Assembly: GCA_024637045.1 (NCBI GenBank)
Contig: JAGXFX010000019.1
Coordinates: 1-64,000, forward strand
DNA: 64,000 nt
Source of the DNA: Soehngenia sp.
GTDB lineage: Bacteria > Bacillota > Clostridia > Tissierellales > Tissierellaceae
Direction: 5' to 3'
In this document: positions 9,754 to 18,262 of the stretch, in pieces
Numbering within the stretch: position 1 is the stretch's first letter
Layout: each line of letters begins with the position of its first letter
Position numbers and translations under genes: made by a program
The notes under the pieces: generated by a model
Database searches by the model: none
What the model was told of the DNA's origin: nothing
Seen by the model: the letters and a program-made list of their open reading frames with translations, nothing else

Positions 9754-10998
9754 ATGAAAGCAGAAATTATAACTATCGGCACTGAAATTATGTTGGGTAG
9801 CATTTTAAATACAAATGTAACATATCTGTCCAGACGACTTATGGAACTTGGCATTGAAACTATTTATCACACATCAGTAGATGATGATTATTACAGGCTT
9901 GAAAAATCGCTTGAACTTGCGATGGGAAGGGTTGATGTAATTATAACTACAGGTGGTCTTGGACCAACAGATGATGACCTTACAAAGGAAGCATTGTCCA
10001 ATGTCACCACTAAGAAAATGATTTCGGACATCGACATGGAAAATCATATAAAACAATATTTTGCATATTCAAAAAGAGAAATGACATCAAATAACTTAAA
10101 GCAGGCTATGAAACCTGAAGGATCTGAATTCATCGAGAATCCAAGAGGAACTGCACCGGGCATTTACTTGAAGTGGAATAACAAAAAAATAATTATGTTG
10201 CCAGGACCTCCACGTGAGATGAAACCTATGTTTGAGGATAGTGTTGTAAATTTGATCAAAGATGATCATATCATAATTGTTAAGTCTATTAATACTTCTG
10301 GTTTGGGTGAATCTACACTTGAAACTCAACTAAAGGAATTGGATTTATCATATCCTGAATTTACAATAACTACCTATGCAGGTTCTGGTAGTGTTGAAAT
10401 AAAAGTTATTGGCAGGGGAAAGGATATATCTAAGCTGGAAAGTGAATCAACAAAAATTATTGAACTCATAAGAGCTAGAATTGGTGAACATATATATGGA
10501 TACAATAATTCTTCTTTGGAGAATGTAATAATTGATAAGTTAATTCAAAACAAAATGAAAATTTCTGTTTGTGAATCGGTTACAGGTGGAAGTATCTCAA
10601 AAAGACTTACTAGTATACCTGGAGCATCTCTTGTATTTGATAGAGGAATCGTAGCATATAGCAATCAATCAAAGATTACAGAACTTGGAGTACTTGCTTC
10701 ATCATTAAATGAGTATGGTGCAGTGAGTTCAACAGTGGCTTTCGAAATGGCTGCGGGATTGCTGAAAAAAACTGATTCTGATATTGTAATTTCAACTACT
10801 GGATATGCAGGACCGAATAAAGAGGAAAATATAACTACAGGACTTGTTTATGTGTGTGTTATGTCGAGAGACCATCATGAAGTATTTGAAAGAATATTTC
10901 CCGGTGACAGAGATACAATACAGGAAAGGACTACAAATTTTGCTCTTTGGAATGGATTTCAATTTTTAAATAATAAGTTGACTTCTAGTTCTCGGTAG
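9754..10998 (+). CDS. cinA: CinA family protein: competence/damage-inducible protein with NMN amidase domain
   Basis: A 414-residue two-domain protein. The N-terminal MoCF-like (COG1058) domain has 'IGTEIMLGSILNTN', 'TTGGLGPTDDD' and 'MLPGPPREMKPMF', features linked to ADP-ribose pyrophosphatase activity in the family. The C-terminal CinA/PncC domain, from about residue 260, has 'VCESVTGGSISKRLTSIPGA' and 'TGYAGPN', the nicotinamide-mononucleotide deamidase fold used in pyridine nucleotide salvage. Start 9754 uses SD TTGGAG. It sits immediately upstream of recA, as in B. subtilis and Streptococcus, but here recA has its own SOS-type promoter overlapping the cinA 3' end. Confidence 0.94.
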   Translation: MKAEIITIGTEIMLGSILNTNVTYLSRRLMELGIETIYHTSVDDDYYRLEKSLELAMGRVDVIITTGGLGPTDDDLTKEALSNVTTKKMISDIDMENHIKQYFAYSKREMTSNNLKQAMKPEGSEFIENPRGTAPGIYLKWNNKKIIMLPGPPREMKPMFEDSVVNLIKDDHIIIVKSINTSGLGESTLETQLKELDLSYPEFTITTYAGSGSVEIKVIGRGKDISKLESESTKIIELIRARIGEHIYGYNNSSLENVIIDKLIQNKMKISVCESVTGGSISKRLTSIPGASLVFDRGIVAYSNQSKITELGVLASSLNEYGAVSSTVAFEMAAGLLKKTDSDIVISTTGYAGPNKEENITTGLVYVCVMSRDHHEVFERIFPGDRDTIQERTTNFALWNGFQFLNNKLTSSSR

Positions 10999-11006
10999 TG
11001 TAACAT
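10978..11006 (+). promoter_or_regulatory. Predicted recA promoter
   Basis: TTGACT (10978-10983), 17-base spacer, TAACAT (11001-11006). The -35 lies inside the last codons of cinA. The LexA box begins ten bases after the -10, so bound repressor would block a starting polymerase. Confidence 0.6.
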
Positions 11007-11015
11007 ATATTTAAA

Positions 11016-11029
11016 AGAACTAACGTTCG
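11016..11029 (+). promoter_or_regulatory. LexA (SOS) box of recA
   Basis: AGAACTAACGTTCG matches the Bacillota LexA consensus CGAAC-N4-GTTCG at nine of ten defined positions. lexA itself is in this window (22146-22763). Confidence 0.8.
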
Positions 11030-11069
11030 AATAATTGAAAGGGGTGAATCCAGTTTAACTGGAGATAAT

Positions 11070-12101
11070 ATGGCAGATAACAACGATAGAAAAAAAGCAC
11101 TGGATCTGGCTCTAAGTCAGATAGAAAAGCAATTTGGAAAAGGATCAATTATGAGATTAGGAGAAGATGCCAAATTGAATCTGGATTACATACCAACCGG
11201 TTCAATGGATTTAGACATTGCTCTTGGTATTGGAGGCGTTCCTAGAGGTAGAATTGTAGAAATATACGGGCCTGAGTCTTCTGGAAAGACAACAATAGCC
11301 CTTCATATCATAGCAGAGGCTCAAAAAAAAGGCGGGGTTGCCGCTTTTATAGATGCTGAACATGCACTTGATCCAGGATATGCAAAAAAACTTGGCGTTG
11401 ATATTGAAAACCTAATTATTTCACAGCCTGACACTGGTGAACAAGCTCTTGAAATAACTGAAGCCCTTGTCAGAAGTGGTGCTGTCGATGTTACTGTTAT
11501 TGACTCAGTTGCAGCTCTTGTTCCAAAGGCTGAAATCGAAGGTGAGATGGGTGACACCCATGTTGGTCTGCAAGCAAGACTTATGTCTCAAGCATTGAGA
11601 AAGCTTGCTGGAGCAATTAGTAAATCACATACAACTTGCATTTTTATTAACCAGCTAAGAGAAAAAGTTGGAGTTATGTTTGGTAGCCCAGAAACTACTT
11701 CCGGAGGTAGAGCCTTAAAGTTCTACGCCAGTGTTAGACTTGATGTTAGACGTATCGAATCTATCAAACAAGGTGACCAGGTTACTGGAAACAGAACTAG
11801 GGTCAAGGTAGTTAAGAATAAAATAGCACCACCATTCAAACAGGCTGAGTTTGATATAATGTACGGAAAGGGAATTTCGCGAGAAGGAAGCATCATTGAC
11901 ACTGGTGTAACTTGCGGAGTAGTAAATAAGGCTGGATCATGGTTCAGTTACAATGACCAGAAACTAGGTCAGGGGCGTGAGAATTCAAAAGATTTCCTTA
12001 GGGAGAATCCTGAATTAGCTCAAGAACTTGAACTAAAAATTAGAAGAGAGTTTGGTCTGGAAACGGATAATGAGGTCGCAGCAATTTCAGAACAAAAGTA
12101 A
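11070..12101 (+). CDS. recA: Recombinase RecA
   Basis: A 343-residue DNA strand-exchange ATPase and co-protease for LexA cleavage. Walker A GPESSGKT lies at residues 67-74. The canonical '[15 protein letters not shown]', '[20 protein letters not shown]' and '[20 protein letters not shown]' blocks follow, with a normal acidic-to-basic C-terminal tail. There is no intein. The likely SD is GGAG (11061-11064), which sits on the 3' arm of a small hairpin (11050-11054 with 11058-11062), so the site may be partly masked. A clear hairpin terminator follows at once, making recA a single-gene unit before the SbcCD-like cluster. Confidence 0.98.
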   Translation: MADNNDRKKALDLALSQIEKQFGKGSIMRLGEDAKLNLDYIPTGSMDLDIALGIGGVPRGRIVEIYGPESSGKTTIALHIIAEAQKKGGVAAFIDAEHALDPGYAKKLGVDIENLIISQPDTGEQALEITEALVRSGAVDVTVIDSVAALVPKAEIEGEMGDTHVGLQARLMSQALRKLAGAISKSHTTCIFINQLREKVGVMFGSPETTSGGRALKFYASVRLDVRRIESIKQGDQVTGNRTRVKVVKNKIAPPFKQAEFDIMYGKGISREGSIIDTGVTCGVVNKAGSWFSYNDQKLGQGRENSKDFLRENPELAQELELKIRREFGLETDNEVAAISEQK

Positions 12102-12134
12102 AATGAAGCCTCCTTTAAAGGAGGCTTCATTTGT
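12102..12134 (+). terminator. Terminator after recA
   Basis: Perfect 12-bp arms AATGAAGCCTCC (12102-12113) and GGAGGCTTCATT (12120-12131) around TTTAAA. The U-run is short (ATTTG), so some read-through into the following phosphoesterase gene is plausible. Confidence 0.75.
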
Positions 12135-12146
12135 ATGGAGGTTTAT

Positions 12147-13115
12147 ATGCGAATACTATATTTTACCGATACTCATATAAGAGGCACAAACCCCAAAAAT
12201 AGGAAAGATGATTTTTTGGATAGTCTAGAAGAAAAATTCAAGGAAATAGTGTCTATTGTCAATAAAAAGAATATTGATTTCGTAATACATGGAGGTGATA
12301 TTTTTGATAGGCCTGATATATCCATTTCTGTTGTCAGTAGGTTCACTTCAATACTTAAGAATATTGACAGGCCAATTTTCATAGTTAGTGGAAACCATGA
12401 TATATTTGGTCATAATCCCTCCACAATAGACAGAACAATGCTTGGACTTCTTAAGAGTCTAGATTTTCTAAATGTAATTTCCAACGATGATAGAGTAGTA
12501 ATTGAAAAAAATGGCATTAAAGTAGGACTTACCGGTTTACCTTACACTTATGATATTGATTCATCACCTGAGGGGTATATACTTAAAGAAGTCCAAGAAG
12601 ATGTAAATTACTCTATCCATATTGTTCATGGCATGCTATTGGATAGGCCTTTTGTAAAAGGTATTCCGTATACTTTAATTGATGATATTGTCCATACCAA
12701 GGCGGATATTACTCTTTCAGGTCACTACCATGCCGGCTTCAAGACAATTGAGAAGGATGGAAAGTATTTTGTCAATCCAGGAAGTCTGGTTAGAATAACC
12801 AATAGCTTGAAAGAAATTGAAAGAATTCCAAAGGTTGCCATAATTAATCTTGATGAAAATATCAGTGTAGAGATCCTGCCTCTTTTATCTGCTAAGCCTG
12901 GTGAAGACGTACTTGACAGAACTGAAATGGAAAACAGTTCACTCAGGAGTGAAAGGATTGTTGAGTTCAAACATTCTATAGATTCTACCATGAATTTTGA
13001 AAAGATGGATTTAAATGATATTCTTATTGAAGTAACATTGTCGGAAGGGGTCTCTAACAAGGTGAAAGAAGAAGCCTTGAAAAGAATTGCTAAATCGCAG
13101 ATGAAGAGATATTAG
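12147..13115 (+). CDS. Mre11/SbcD-like metallophosphoesterase
   Basis: A 322-residue calcineurin-like phosphoesterase with all metal-binding motifs of the Mre11/SbcD nuclease family: 'FTDTHIRG' (Asp8, His10), 'GGDIFDRPD', 'SGNHD' and 'SGHYH', the last followed by 'YFVNPGSLVR'. The C-terminal part is shorter than in SbcD (about 380-400 residues). It stands ten bases upstream of an SbcC/Rad50-like ATPase, so the pair probably forms an SbcCD-type complex that opens and trims DNA ends or hairpins. The start at 12147 follows TGGAGGT. It is read immediately downstream of the recA terminator, and no promoter of its own was found. Confidence 0.85.
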   Translation: MRILYFTDTHIRGTNPKNRKDDFLDSLEEKFKEIVSIVNKKNIDFVIHGGDIFDRPDISISVVSRFTSILKNIDRPIFIVSGNHDIFGHNPSTIDRTMLGLLKSLDFLNVISNDDRVVIEKNGIKVGLTGLPYTYDIDSSPEGYILKEVQEDVNYSIHIVHGMLLDRPFVKGIPYTLIDDIVHTKADITLSGHYHAGFKTIEKDGKYFVNPGSLVRITNSLKEIERIPKVAIINLDENISVEILPLLSAKPGEDVLDRTEMENSSLRSERIVEFKHSIDSTMNFEKMDLNDILIEVTLSEGVSNKVKEEALKRIAKSQMKRY

Positions 13116-13124
13116 GGGTGCAAA

Positions 13125-14573
13125 ATGAAGTATATTCATAAAGTAGTTCTTGAAAATTTTCAAAGTCACATCTACTCTGAAATTGAGTTCGGTCCCGAAT
13201 TAAACGTTATTGTTGGCCCTTCTGATTCAGGAAAATCTGCAATAATAAGAGCTTTGAAATGGGTGATGTATAATGAACCATCGGGTGACTTTTTTATTCG
13301 TGAAGGAGAAAAAGAATGTAGAGTAACTGTTGAATTAAGCGATGGTACTAAACTACAGAGATATAGGACAAAGAGTAAAAATGGTTATAGATTAATTGAC
13401 ATCAGTGGGAACGAATCAGTGTTCGAAGGAATTGGATTAACTGTGCCTCAAGAGATAATTGATATTACAGGCATTACAAAAATTCAATTGGATAGTGATT
13501 CTGAAAATGCAATCAATTTAGGAGAACAGCTTGAAGGACCATTTCTATTGACTGAGAAGGCATCTACCAGAGCTAATGCAATTGGAAGACTTGTTGGTGT
13601 AGATTTGGTAGATGATGCTTTAAGAGATGTGTTGAGAGATATCCGTTCACTAAATCAAACCAGGAAACAGAAAGAGGAAACACTACAGGAAACCAATATA
13701 AGGATTGCGGAATTCGATTATATTGAACAGATAAAAAAAATATATGAGCAAACACACTCAATTATTGAAAAAGCAAACCAGTTGGATGAAAAAATTAATA
13801 TCCTGCAAGGCATTAGAAAATCCATTGATAGTTTGAGTGATGAAATAACAAGAGTTGGAGTTGTTATTGAAAGATTAAAGAATATTGAAAAACTTCAAAG
13901 AACGCTTGATCAATTGAATAGCAACGTCAGGAATTATAACAATTACCTAGGTATATATAATTTAATGAAAGTCAATGCACTTGCTAAAGCTAAAACTCAA
14001 TTGATTTTAGATAATTTATCTGAATTTGAAAAGGCATATCCTCTGGAATCAGCCATTGTACGTAGCATTTTGTTTTATGATCGATTAAGGCTTACTTCTA
14101 ATCAAATATCTACCATCAGCAAAGAAATCTTGTATCTTGATAAAGTGAATATAGGGCTTGCTAAATTAGGACATATCGCCAATTTGATTGAATCTGTTCA
14201 AATCAAGCTTGTATTCTTAAAAGATTTGGTTAACATATCAAAAAAATATACATCTGTCAATAATAGCTTAATTAGAGGCAAAGCATATATTATGAAATTG
14301 GACCAGTTATCAGCAAACGACGATATGATAAAAGAATTGGACAATAAAGTAAGTTTGTTAACGGAAGTTCATAAACTTTATATCAAAATAGATAAATTTT
14401 CAAAGGAAATTAGAAAAACTGAATTATTATTAGAAGAAAACAATAAAAATCTTAATGATATTTTAAGGGAGTATAAAAAACTTCTACTTAAGATTGAAAA
14501 ATGTCCAATTTGCCTTGGAGATATAGATGAAGTTACAATCGAACATATTATGACTCACCACTTAGGGGGATAA
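13125..14573 (+). CDS. SbcC/Rad50-like ATPase, N-terminal half with zinc-hook motif
   Basis: 482 residues. The start 'MKYIHKVVLENFQSHIYSEI' and Walker A GPSDSGKS (31-38), followed by 'AIIRALKWVMYN', are typical of SMC/Rad50 N-terminal lobes. From about residue 170 to 455 the sequence is coiled coil (heptad-like Leu/Ile/Lys/Glu). Near the end is CPIC (460-463), the CxxC zinc hook through which two Rad50/SbcC arms join, followed by a His-rich tail (HIMTHHLGG). There is no Walker B or signature motif here: these are in the third gene downstream. So this is one half of an ATPase normally encoded as a single chain of about 850-1150 residues. SD AGGGGTG precedes the ATG. The end is a true stop, with the next gene two bases on and carrying its own SD. 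Confidence 0.82.
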   Translation: MKYIHKVVLENFQSHIYSEIEFGPELNVIVGPSDSGKSAIIRALKWVMYNEPSGDFFIREGEKECRVTVELSDGTKLQRYRTKSKNGYRLIDISGNESVFEGIGLTVPQEIIDITGITKIQLDSDSENAINLGEQLEGPFLLTEKASTRANAIGRLVGVDLVDDALRDVLRDIRSLNQTRKQKEETLQETNIRIAEFDYIEQIKKIYEQTHSIIEKANQLDEKINILQGIRKSIDSLSDEITRVGVVIERLKNIEKLQRTLDQLNSNVRNYNNYLGIYNLMKVNALAKAKTQLILDNLSEFEKAYPLESAIVRSILFYDRLRLTSNQISTISKEILYLDKVNIGLAKLGHIANLIESVQIKLVFLKDLVNISKKYTSVNNSLIRGKAYIMKLDQLSANDDMIKELDNKVSLLTEVHKLYIKIDKFSKEIRKTELLLEENNKNLNDILREYKKLLLKIEKCPICLGDIDEVTIEHIMTHHLGG

Positions 14574-14575
14574 TT

Positions 14576-14827
14576 ATGGATTATGAAAAAGACTTAAATG
14601 ATTTAAAAGAAAACCTTGAAAAAGCCAAGAACTTGAAATACAGAGCTGAAGCCAGGATGGAACAACTAAAAAAGCAAGAGGATGAAATAATAACAGAACT
14701 AAATAAACTGGGAGTCAAACCAGAAATGCTGGATCAGGAGATTATAAGACTTAAGAATGAAATTGAAAGTCTTCTTAAAGAGGCAAATGAACTGTTACCT
14801 AAAGATTTATTAGAAAAGCAGGGATAA
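14576..14827 (+). CDS. Small coiled-coil protein between the two SbcC-like halves
   Basis: An 83-residue, highly charged protein that is helical and coiled coil throughout ('KDLNDLKENLEKAKNLKYRA', 'RLKNEIESLLKEANELLPKD'). It has no catalytic motif, cysteine or membrane segment. It starts two bases after the preceding stop with SD AGGGGG (14565-14570) and ends two bases before the next start, so the three genes are translationally coupled. By position it corresponds to the descending coiled-coil arm that would follow the zinc hook in an intact SbcC. I infer a structural subunit of the split complex; it could instead be an accessory factor. I do not recognise a named family. Confidence 0.75.
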   Translation: MDYEKDLNDLKENLEKAKNLKYRAEARMEQLKKQEDEIITELNKLGVKPEMLDQEIIRLKNEIESLLKEANELLPKDLLEKQG

Positions 14828-14829
14828 CC

Positions 14830-15486
14830 ATGAATGAAAATATTAGGTTACTTGAACAAAATCTAAATAATTTTGGTAGCTTTATACACAGACAGGAAGG
14901 TAAGCGAGATCAATTAGTAGAATTGAAACAAACCTATGAGAATGAACTTACCATAATAATAGAAGATCTTGATTTATTGGAACAAGTTATGATTTTATTT
15001 CAGAAAACATCTGAATATGCAAGGAACCAAGCTAAGTACCAAATTGAAAATTTGGTTACTAAGTGCCTTCAGTATATATTTGAAACAAATATCGAATTTA
15101 AAATTGAAATTGAAGAATTAAGAAATAAAGCAAGTGCTGAGTTCTATGTCATAAATGACACGCCAGATTTCTTTTTAAAAACAAAACCCGAGCAATCACG
15201 GGGGGGAGGCATAGTTGATATAGTATCTTTGGCATTGAGAATTTCATTTATGCAGACACATAAACCTGCTATCGAAGGTCCTTTAATCCTTGATGAACCA
15301 GCAAAACATGTGAGCGAGGATTATATTTATAATGTTGGAGATTTTTTAAGGCAATCCTCTGAAATGTTTAACCGTCAAATTATTATGGTTACACATAATT
15401 CTCATTTAGCATCTTTGTCAGAAAATACTCATCGAGTTGAATTATCCGGAACCTCAAGTGTTGTAAGACCTGCAAAGAATTTATAA
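14830..15486 (+). CDS. SbcC/Rad50-like ATPase, C-terminal half
   Basis: 218 residues. Residues 1-75 are coiled coil. The rest is the C-terminal ABC lobe: signature region SRGGGIVDIVSLALRI (123-138), Walker B 'PLILDEP' (151-157) followed by the D-loop 'AKHVSED', and the switch histidine in 'IIMVTHNSHL'. There is no Walker A, which lies in the gene at 13125. The two polypeptides must combine to make one nucleotide-binding site. A preceding SD (AGCAGGGA) and clean junctions show a stable split, not a sequencing frameshift. The signature has three Gly in place of the usual S-G-G-E/Q, as in some RecF/phage-type relatives. The gene is followed by a weak hairpin and a new promoter for rny. Confidence 0.82.
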   Translation: MNENIRLLEQNLNNFGSFIHRQEGKRDQLVELKQTYENELTIIIEDLDLLEQVMILFQKTSEYARNQAKYQIENLVTKCLQYIFETNIEFKIEIEELRNKASAEFYVINDTPDFFLKTKPEQSRGGGIVDIVSLALRISFMQTHKPAIEGPLILDEPAKHVSEDYIYNVGDFLRQSSEMFNRQIIMVTHNSHLASLSENTHRVELSGTSSVVRPAKNL

Positions 15487-15562
15487 AGATTTTTAAAGAT
15501 TATTACAAAGTAGTTTAATTTGATATTATAGTATACTCAACTTGTTGAACTTAACTTCATAA

Positions 15563-15590
15563 AGCCTCTACTTTAAGCTATTTAGAGGCT
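15563..15590 (+). terminator. Weak terminator-like hairpin after the SbcC-like genes
   Basis: Arms AGCCTCTA (15563-15570) and TAGAGGCT (15583-15590), followed by a pyrimidine-rich stretch (TCTTCTTCTTT) rather than a U-run. It lies in the 339-base gap 15487-15825, which also holds the rny promoter and leader. Confidence 0.45.
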
Positions 15591-15620
15591 GCCAGTATCT
15601 TCTTCTTTATTACAAACACC

Positions 15621-15649
15621 TTGACAGAAACTACTAAAAGTAATAAAAT
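15621..15649 (+). promoter_or_regulatory. Predicted sigma-A promoter for rny
   Basis: Consensus TTGACA (15621-15626), 17-base spacer, TAAAAT (15644-15649). The implied leader of about 170 bases contains a hairpin CCCATAATGGG near 15694-15704 and a long-range pairing ATTCCGT/ACGGAAT spanning roughly 15710-15749. Confidence 0.7.
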
Positions 15650-15825
15650 TAACTTGTATGTACCCATACAAAATATACAACCTTATCTAATCCCATAATG
15701 GGAGTTGTATTCCGTATAGAATATCTATGATTGTAGGTACACGGAATAGGATGATCAATTCTAAATATGAAGTGGTCTTAGTTGATTAAGTATAATTATG
15801 ATATGGAACTTGAAAACTAAATAAG

Positions 15826-17373
15826 ATGGAGGTGTTTCCTATTGAATCTTTAATTTATGCGATTCTTGGCTTAGTTATTGGAATTATCGCTGGATATTTT
15901 ATCAGAAGGTATATAGGCGAAGGGAAAATAAAGAACGCTGAAGAGTTGTCAAAAAAAATTACTGAAGATGCTATTAAAGAAGGTGAAGCTCGAAAGAAAG
16001 AGCTTCTATTAGAAGCCAAAGAAGAAATTCACAAAACCAGAAGTGATCTCGAAAAGGAAATCAAGGAAAGAAGAAATGAAATCCAAAAAATGGAGAGAAG
16101 ACTTCAGAACAAAGAAGAAACAATTGACAGAAGAAATGAGTCAATTGAGCGAAAAGAGGATACACTCGCTAAAAAGCTTAAAAGTCTTGAGGATAAAGAA
16201 GAAGCTATCAATGAATTGTATGAGAAGCAAACACACGAACTTGAGAAACTTTCAGGTTTAACCTCAGATGAAGCTAAAGAACTTTTGTTGAATGAGACTC
16301 GTAAGGAGCTTATTCAGGAATCAGCTATGATGATCAAAGAAATGGAGTCCAAGACAAGAGAAGAAGCTGACAAGAAAGCAAGAGAAATAATTTCTACAAC
16401 AATCCAAAGGGTTGCTGCAGATCATGTTGCTGAAACAACTGTTACAGTTGTAACTCTGCCAAATGATGAAATGAAAGGCAGAATAATCGGTAGAGAAGGT
16501 AGAAATATTAGAACTCTAGAAACTCTTACCGGCATTGACCTAATTATAGACGACACTCCTGAAGCTGTAGTACTTTCAGGATTTGATCCAATCAGAAGAG
16601 AAGTAGCTAGGATAGCATTGGAAAAGCTAATTGTTGACGGAAGAATCCATCCTGCAAGAATCGAAGAGATGGTAGAAAAGGCTCAAAAAGAAGTTGAAAA
16701 TACCATCCGAGAAGCAGGAGAACAAGCATCTTTTGATGCAAATGTACATGGATTGCATCCTGAAATTATAAGACTTCTTGGACGACTTAAGTACAGAACA
16801 AGTTATGGTCAAAACGTGTTAAAACATGCAGTTGAAGTATCTCACCTTGCTGGGGTTATGGCAACAGAACTTGGTGCAGATATAAAGATTGCAAGAAGAG
16901 CTGGTTTACTACACGATCTTGGTAAATCAATTGACCACGAGGTAGAAGGACCACACGTTGAAATAGGGGTTGACCTAGCAAGAAAATACAAGGAGAGCAA
17001 GGAAGTACTTCATGCCATGGAAGCGCATCATGGAGATGTTGAACCAACTACAGTAGAAGCTATACTGGTACAAGCGGCAGATGCTATTTCAGCAGCCAGA
17101 CCTGGAGCAAGAAGAGAAACTCTAGAGTCATATATCAAAAGACTTGAAAAACTTGAAGAGATTGCAAACTCCTTTACAGGAGTAGAAAGATCCTTTGCTA
17201 TTCAAGCCGGAAGAGAAATTCGAATCATGGTAAAACCTGAAGACATCAGCGAAGCTCAGTTGATCCACACAGCCCGCGATATTGTTAAGAAAATTGAGTC
17301 TGAACTGGATTATCCTGGTCAGATAAAAGTTAATATCATTAGAGAAACAAGAGCAGTGGAATATGCAAAGTAG
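15826..17373 (+). CDS. rny: Ribonuclease Y
   Basis: A 515-residue membrane-anchored endoribonuclease that initiates mRNA decay in Bacillota. It has an N-terminal transmembrane segment (about residues 8-27), a long coiled coil (30-200), a KH domain with '[19 protein letters not shown]', and an HD domain with '[13 protein letters not shown]' and later 'AHHGDVEP'. The only in-frame ATG is 15826, but the SD GGAGGTG (15828-15834) begins in that codon. The ribosome spacing instead points to an in-frame ATT at 15841, giving a protein five residues shorter; I list the ATG with that caution. A strong promoter at 15621 and a terminator at 17407 make it a single-gene unit. Confidence 0.93.
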   Translation: MEVFPIESLIYAILGLVIGIIAGYFIRRYIGEGKIKNAEELSKKITEDAIKEGEARKKELLLEAKEEIHKTRSDLEKEIKERRNEIQKMERRLQNKEETIDRRNESIERKEDTLAKKLKSLEDKEEAINELYEKQTHELEKLSGLTSDEAKELLLNETRKELIQESAMMIKEMESKTREEADKKAREIISTTIQRVAADHVAETTVTVVTLPNDEMKGRIIGREGRNIRTLETLTGIDLIIDDTPEAVVLSGFDPIRREVARIALEKLIVDGRIHPARIEEMVEKAQKEVENTIREAGEQASFDANVHGLHPEIIRLLGRLKYRTSYGQNVLKHAVEVSHLAGVMATELGADIKIARRAGLLHDLGKSIDHEVEGPHVEIGVDLARKYKESKEVLHAMEAHHGDVEPTTVEAILVQAADAISAARPGARRETLESYIKRLEKLEEIANSFTGVERSFAIQAGREIRIMVKPEDISEAQLIHTARDIVKKIESELDYPGQIKVNIIRETRAVEYAK

Positions 17374-17406
17374 AGCTTCCTAATAAACATGATCAAATGC
17401 TTGACT

Positions 17407-17434
17407 AAAGCCTGCCGTTCACGGCAGGCTTTAA
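17407..17434 (+). terminator. Terminator after rny
   Basis: Perfect 12-bp arms AAAGCCTGCCGT (17407-17418) and ACGGCAGGCTTT (17421-17432), GC-rich, followed by AACTAT. Only nine bases separate it from the SD of the PHP gene. Confidence 0.75.
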
Positions 17435-17467
17435 CTATAAAAAAGGAGGGATAGCATTCAAATAGAT

Positions 17468-18262
17468 ATGCACACACATACAACGGCATCTGATGGCTTG
17501 CTTACTCCAACAGAACTCGTATTAAAAGCTTATCAAAGAAGGTTGGATGGTATCGCAATAACTGACCATGATTCAATTGAAGGAATAAATGAAGCTCTCA
17601 TTGAATCTATTAAGATTCCAGGTTTTTTAGTAATTCCAGGAGTAGAAATGGGCTGTTCCCATAAAGATGAAGAGGTGCACATCCTTGGATATTTCTTGGA
17701 TTGTAATAATGAAAAACTAAAAGCCATATTGTCTACATTAAGAAATTCGAGATGGCAAAGAGGTGTTGCAATACTTCAAGAGCTTAAAAATCTCGGGATG
17801 GAGTTACCTGTAGATGAAATACTGGAGAAATCAAAGAAAACCGATTTCATAGGTAGGGCAACGATTGCAAGAGAGATGCATAATCGCGGTTACGTAAAGA
17901 GTATTAAGGAAGCATTTGATAAATATCTTGATGTGAATAAGCCAGCATATGTTGAAAGATTTAAATTCACCGTCGAAGAAACAATTGATCTAATTCATAT
18001 TAGTGGTGGGATTTCAGTATTGGCTCATCCCGGAATACTTGTTAATAAAGAGATTCTGGCTTACTGTGTTGAAAAAGGTATAATGGGTATAGAATGTTAT
18101 CATTCCAAACATACAAAAAACGATGAGAAGATGCTTACTTCATTTGCAGAAAGAAACAATCTAATCATTACTGGTGGTTCAGATTTTCACGGTGATATAG
18201 ATATCCTAGGAGACCATGTAACCGATATTGATAATATACCGGCATTCAAGGAGAGGTTATAA
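17468..18262 (+). CDS. PHP-domain phosphoesterase
   Basis: 264 residues by the ATG at 17468. The four PHP metal motifs are present: 'HTHTTASDG' near the start, 'ITDHDSIEG', the 'IPGVEMGC' and 'HILGYFLD' strands, and 'GGSDFHGD' close to the end, with 'LAHPGI' before it. This class resembles RNase AM/YciV-type 5'-3' nucleases or nucleoside bisphosphate phosphatases. The specific substrate cannot be told from sequence. The strong SD AAGGAGGG at 17443-17450 is 17 bases from the ATG but five bases from an in-frame ATT at 17456. That start would give the family-typical 'IQIDMHTHT' opening, so the true start may be ATT. The gene overlaps the PadR gene by one base. Confidence 0.85.
   Translation: MHTHTTASDGLLTPTELVLKAYQRRLDGIAITDHDSIEGINEALIESIKIPGFLVIPGVEMGCSHKDEEVHILGYFLDCNNEKLKAILSTLRNSRWQRGVAILQELKNLGMELPVDEILEKSKKTDFIGRATIAREMHNRGYVKSIKEAFDKYLDVNKPAYVERFKFTVEETIDLIHISGGISVLAHPGILVNKEILAYCVEKGIMGIECYHSKHTKNDEKMLTSFAERNNLIITGGSDFHGDIDILGDHVTDIDNIPAFKERL

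Noticed and set aside
13125-15486. Frameshifted single SbcC gene
   Set aside because: Each of the three genes has its own Shine-Dalgarno and clean stop-start spacing of two bases, and the break lies at a natural point beyond the zinc hook.
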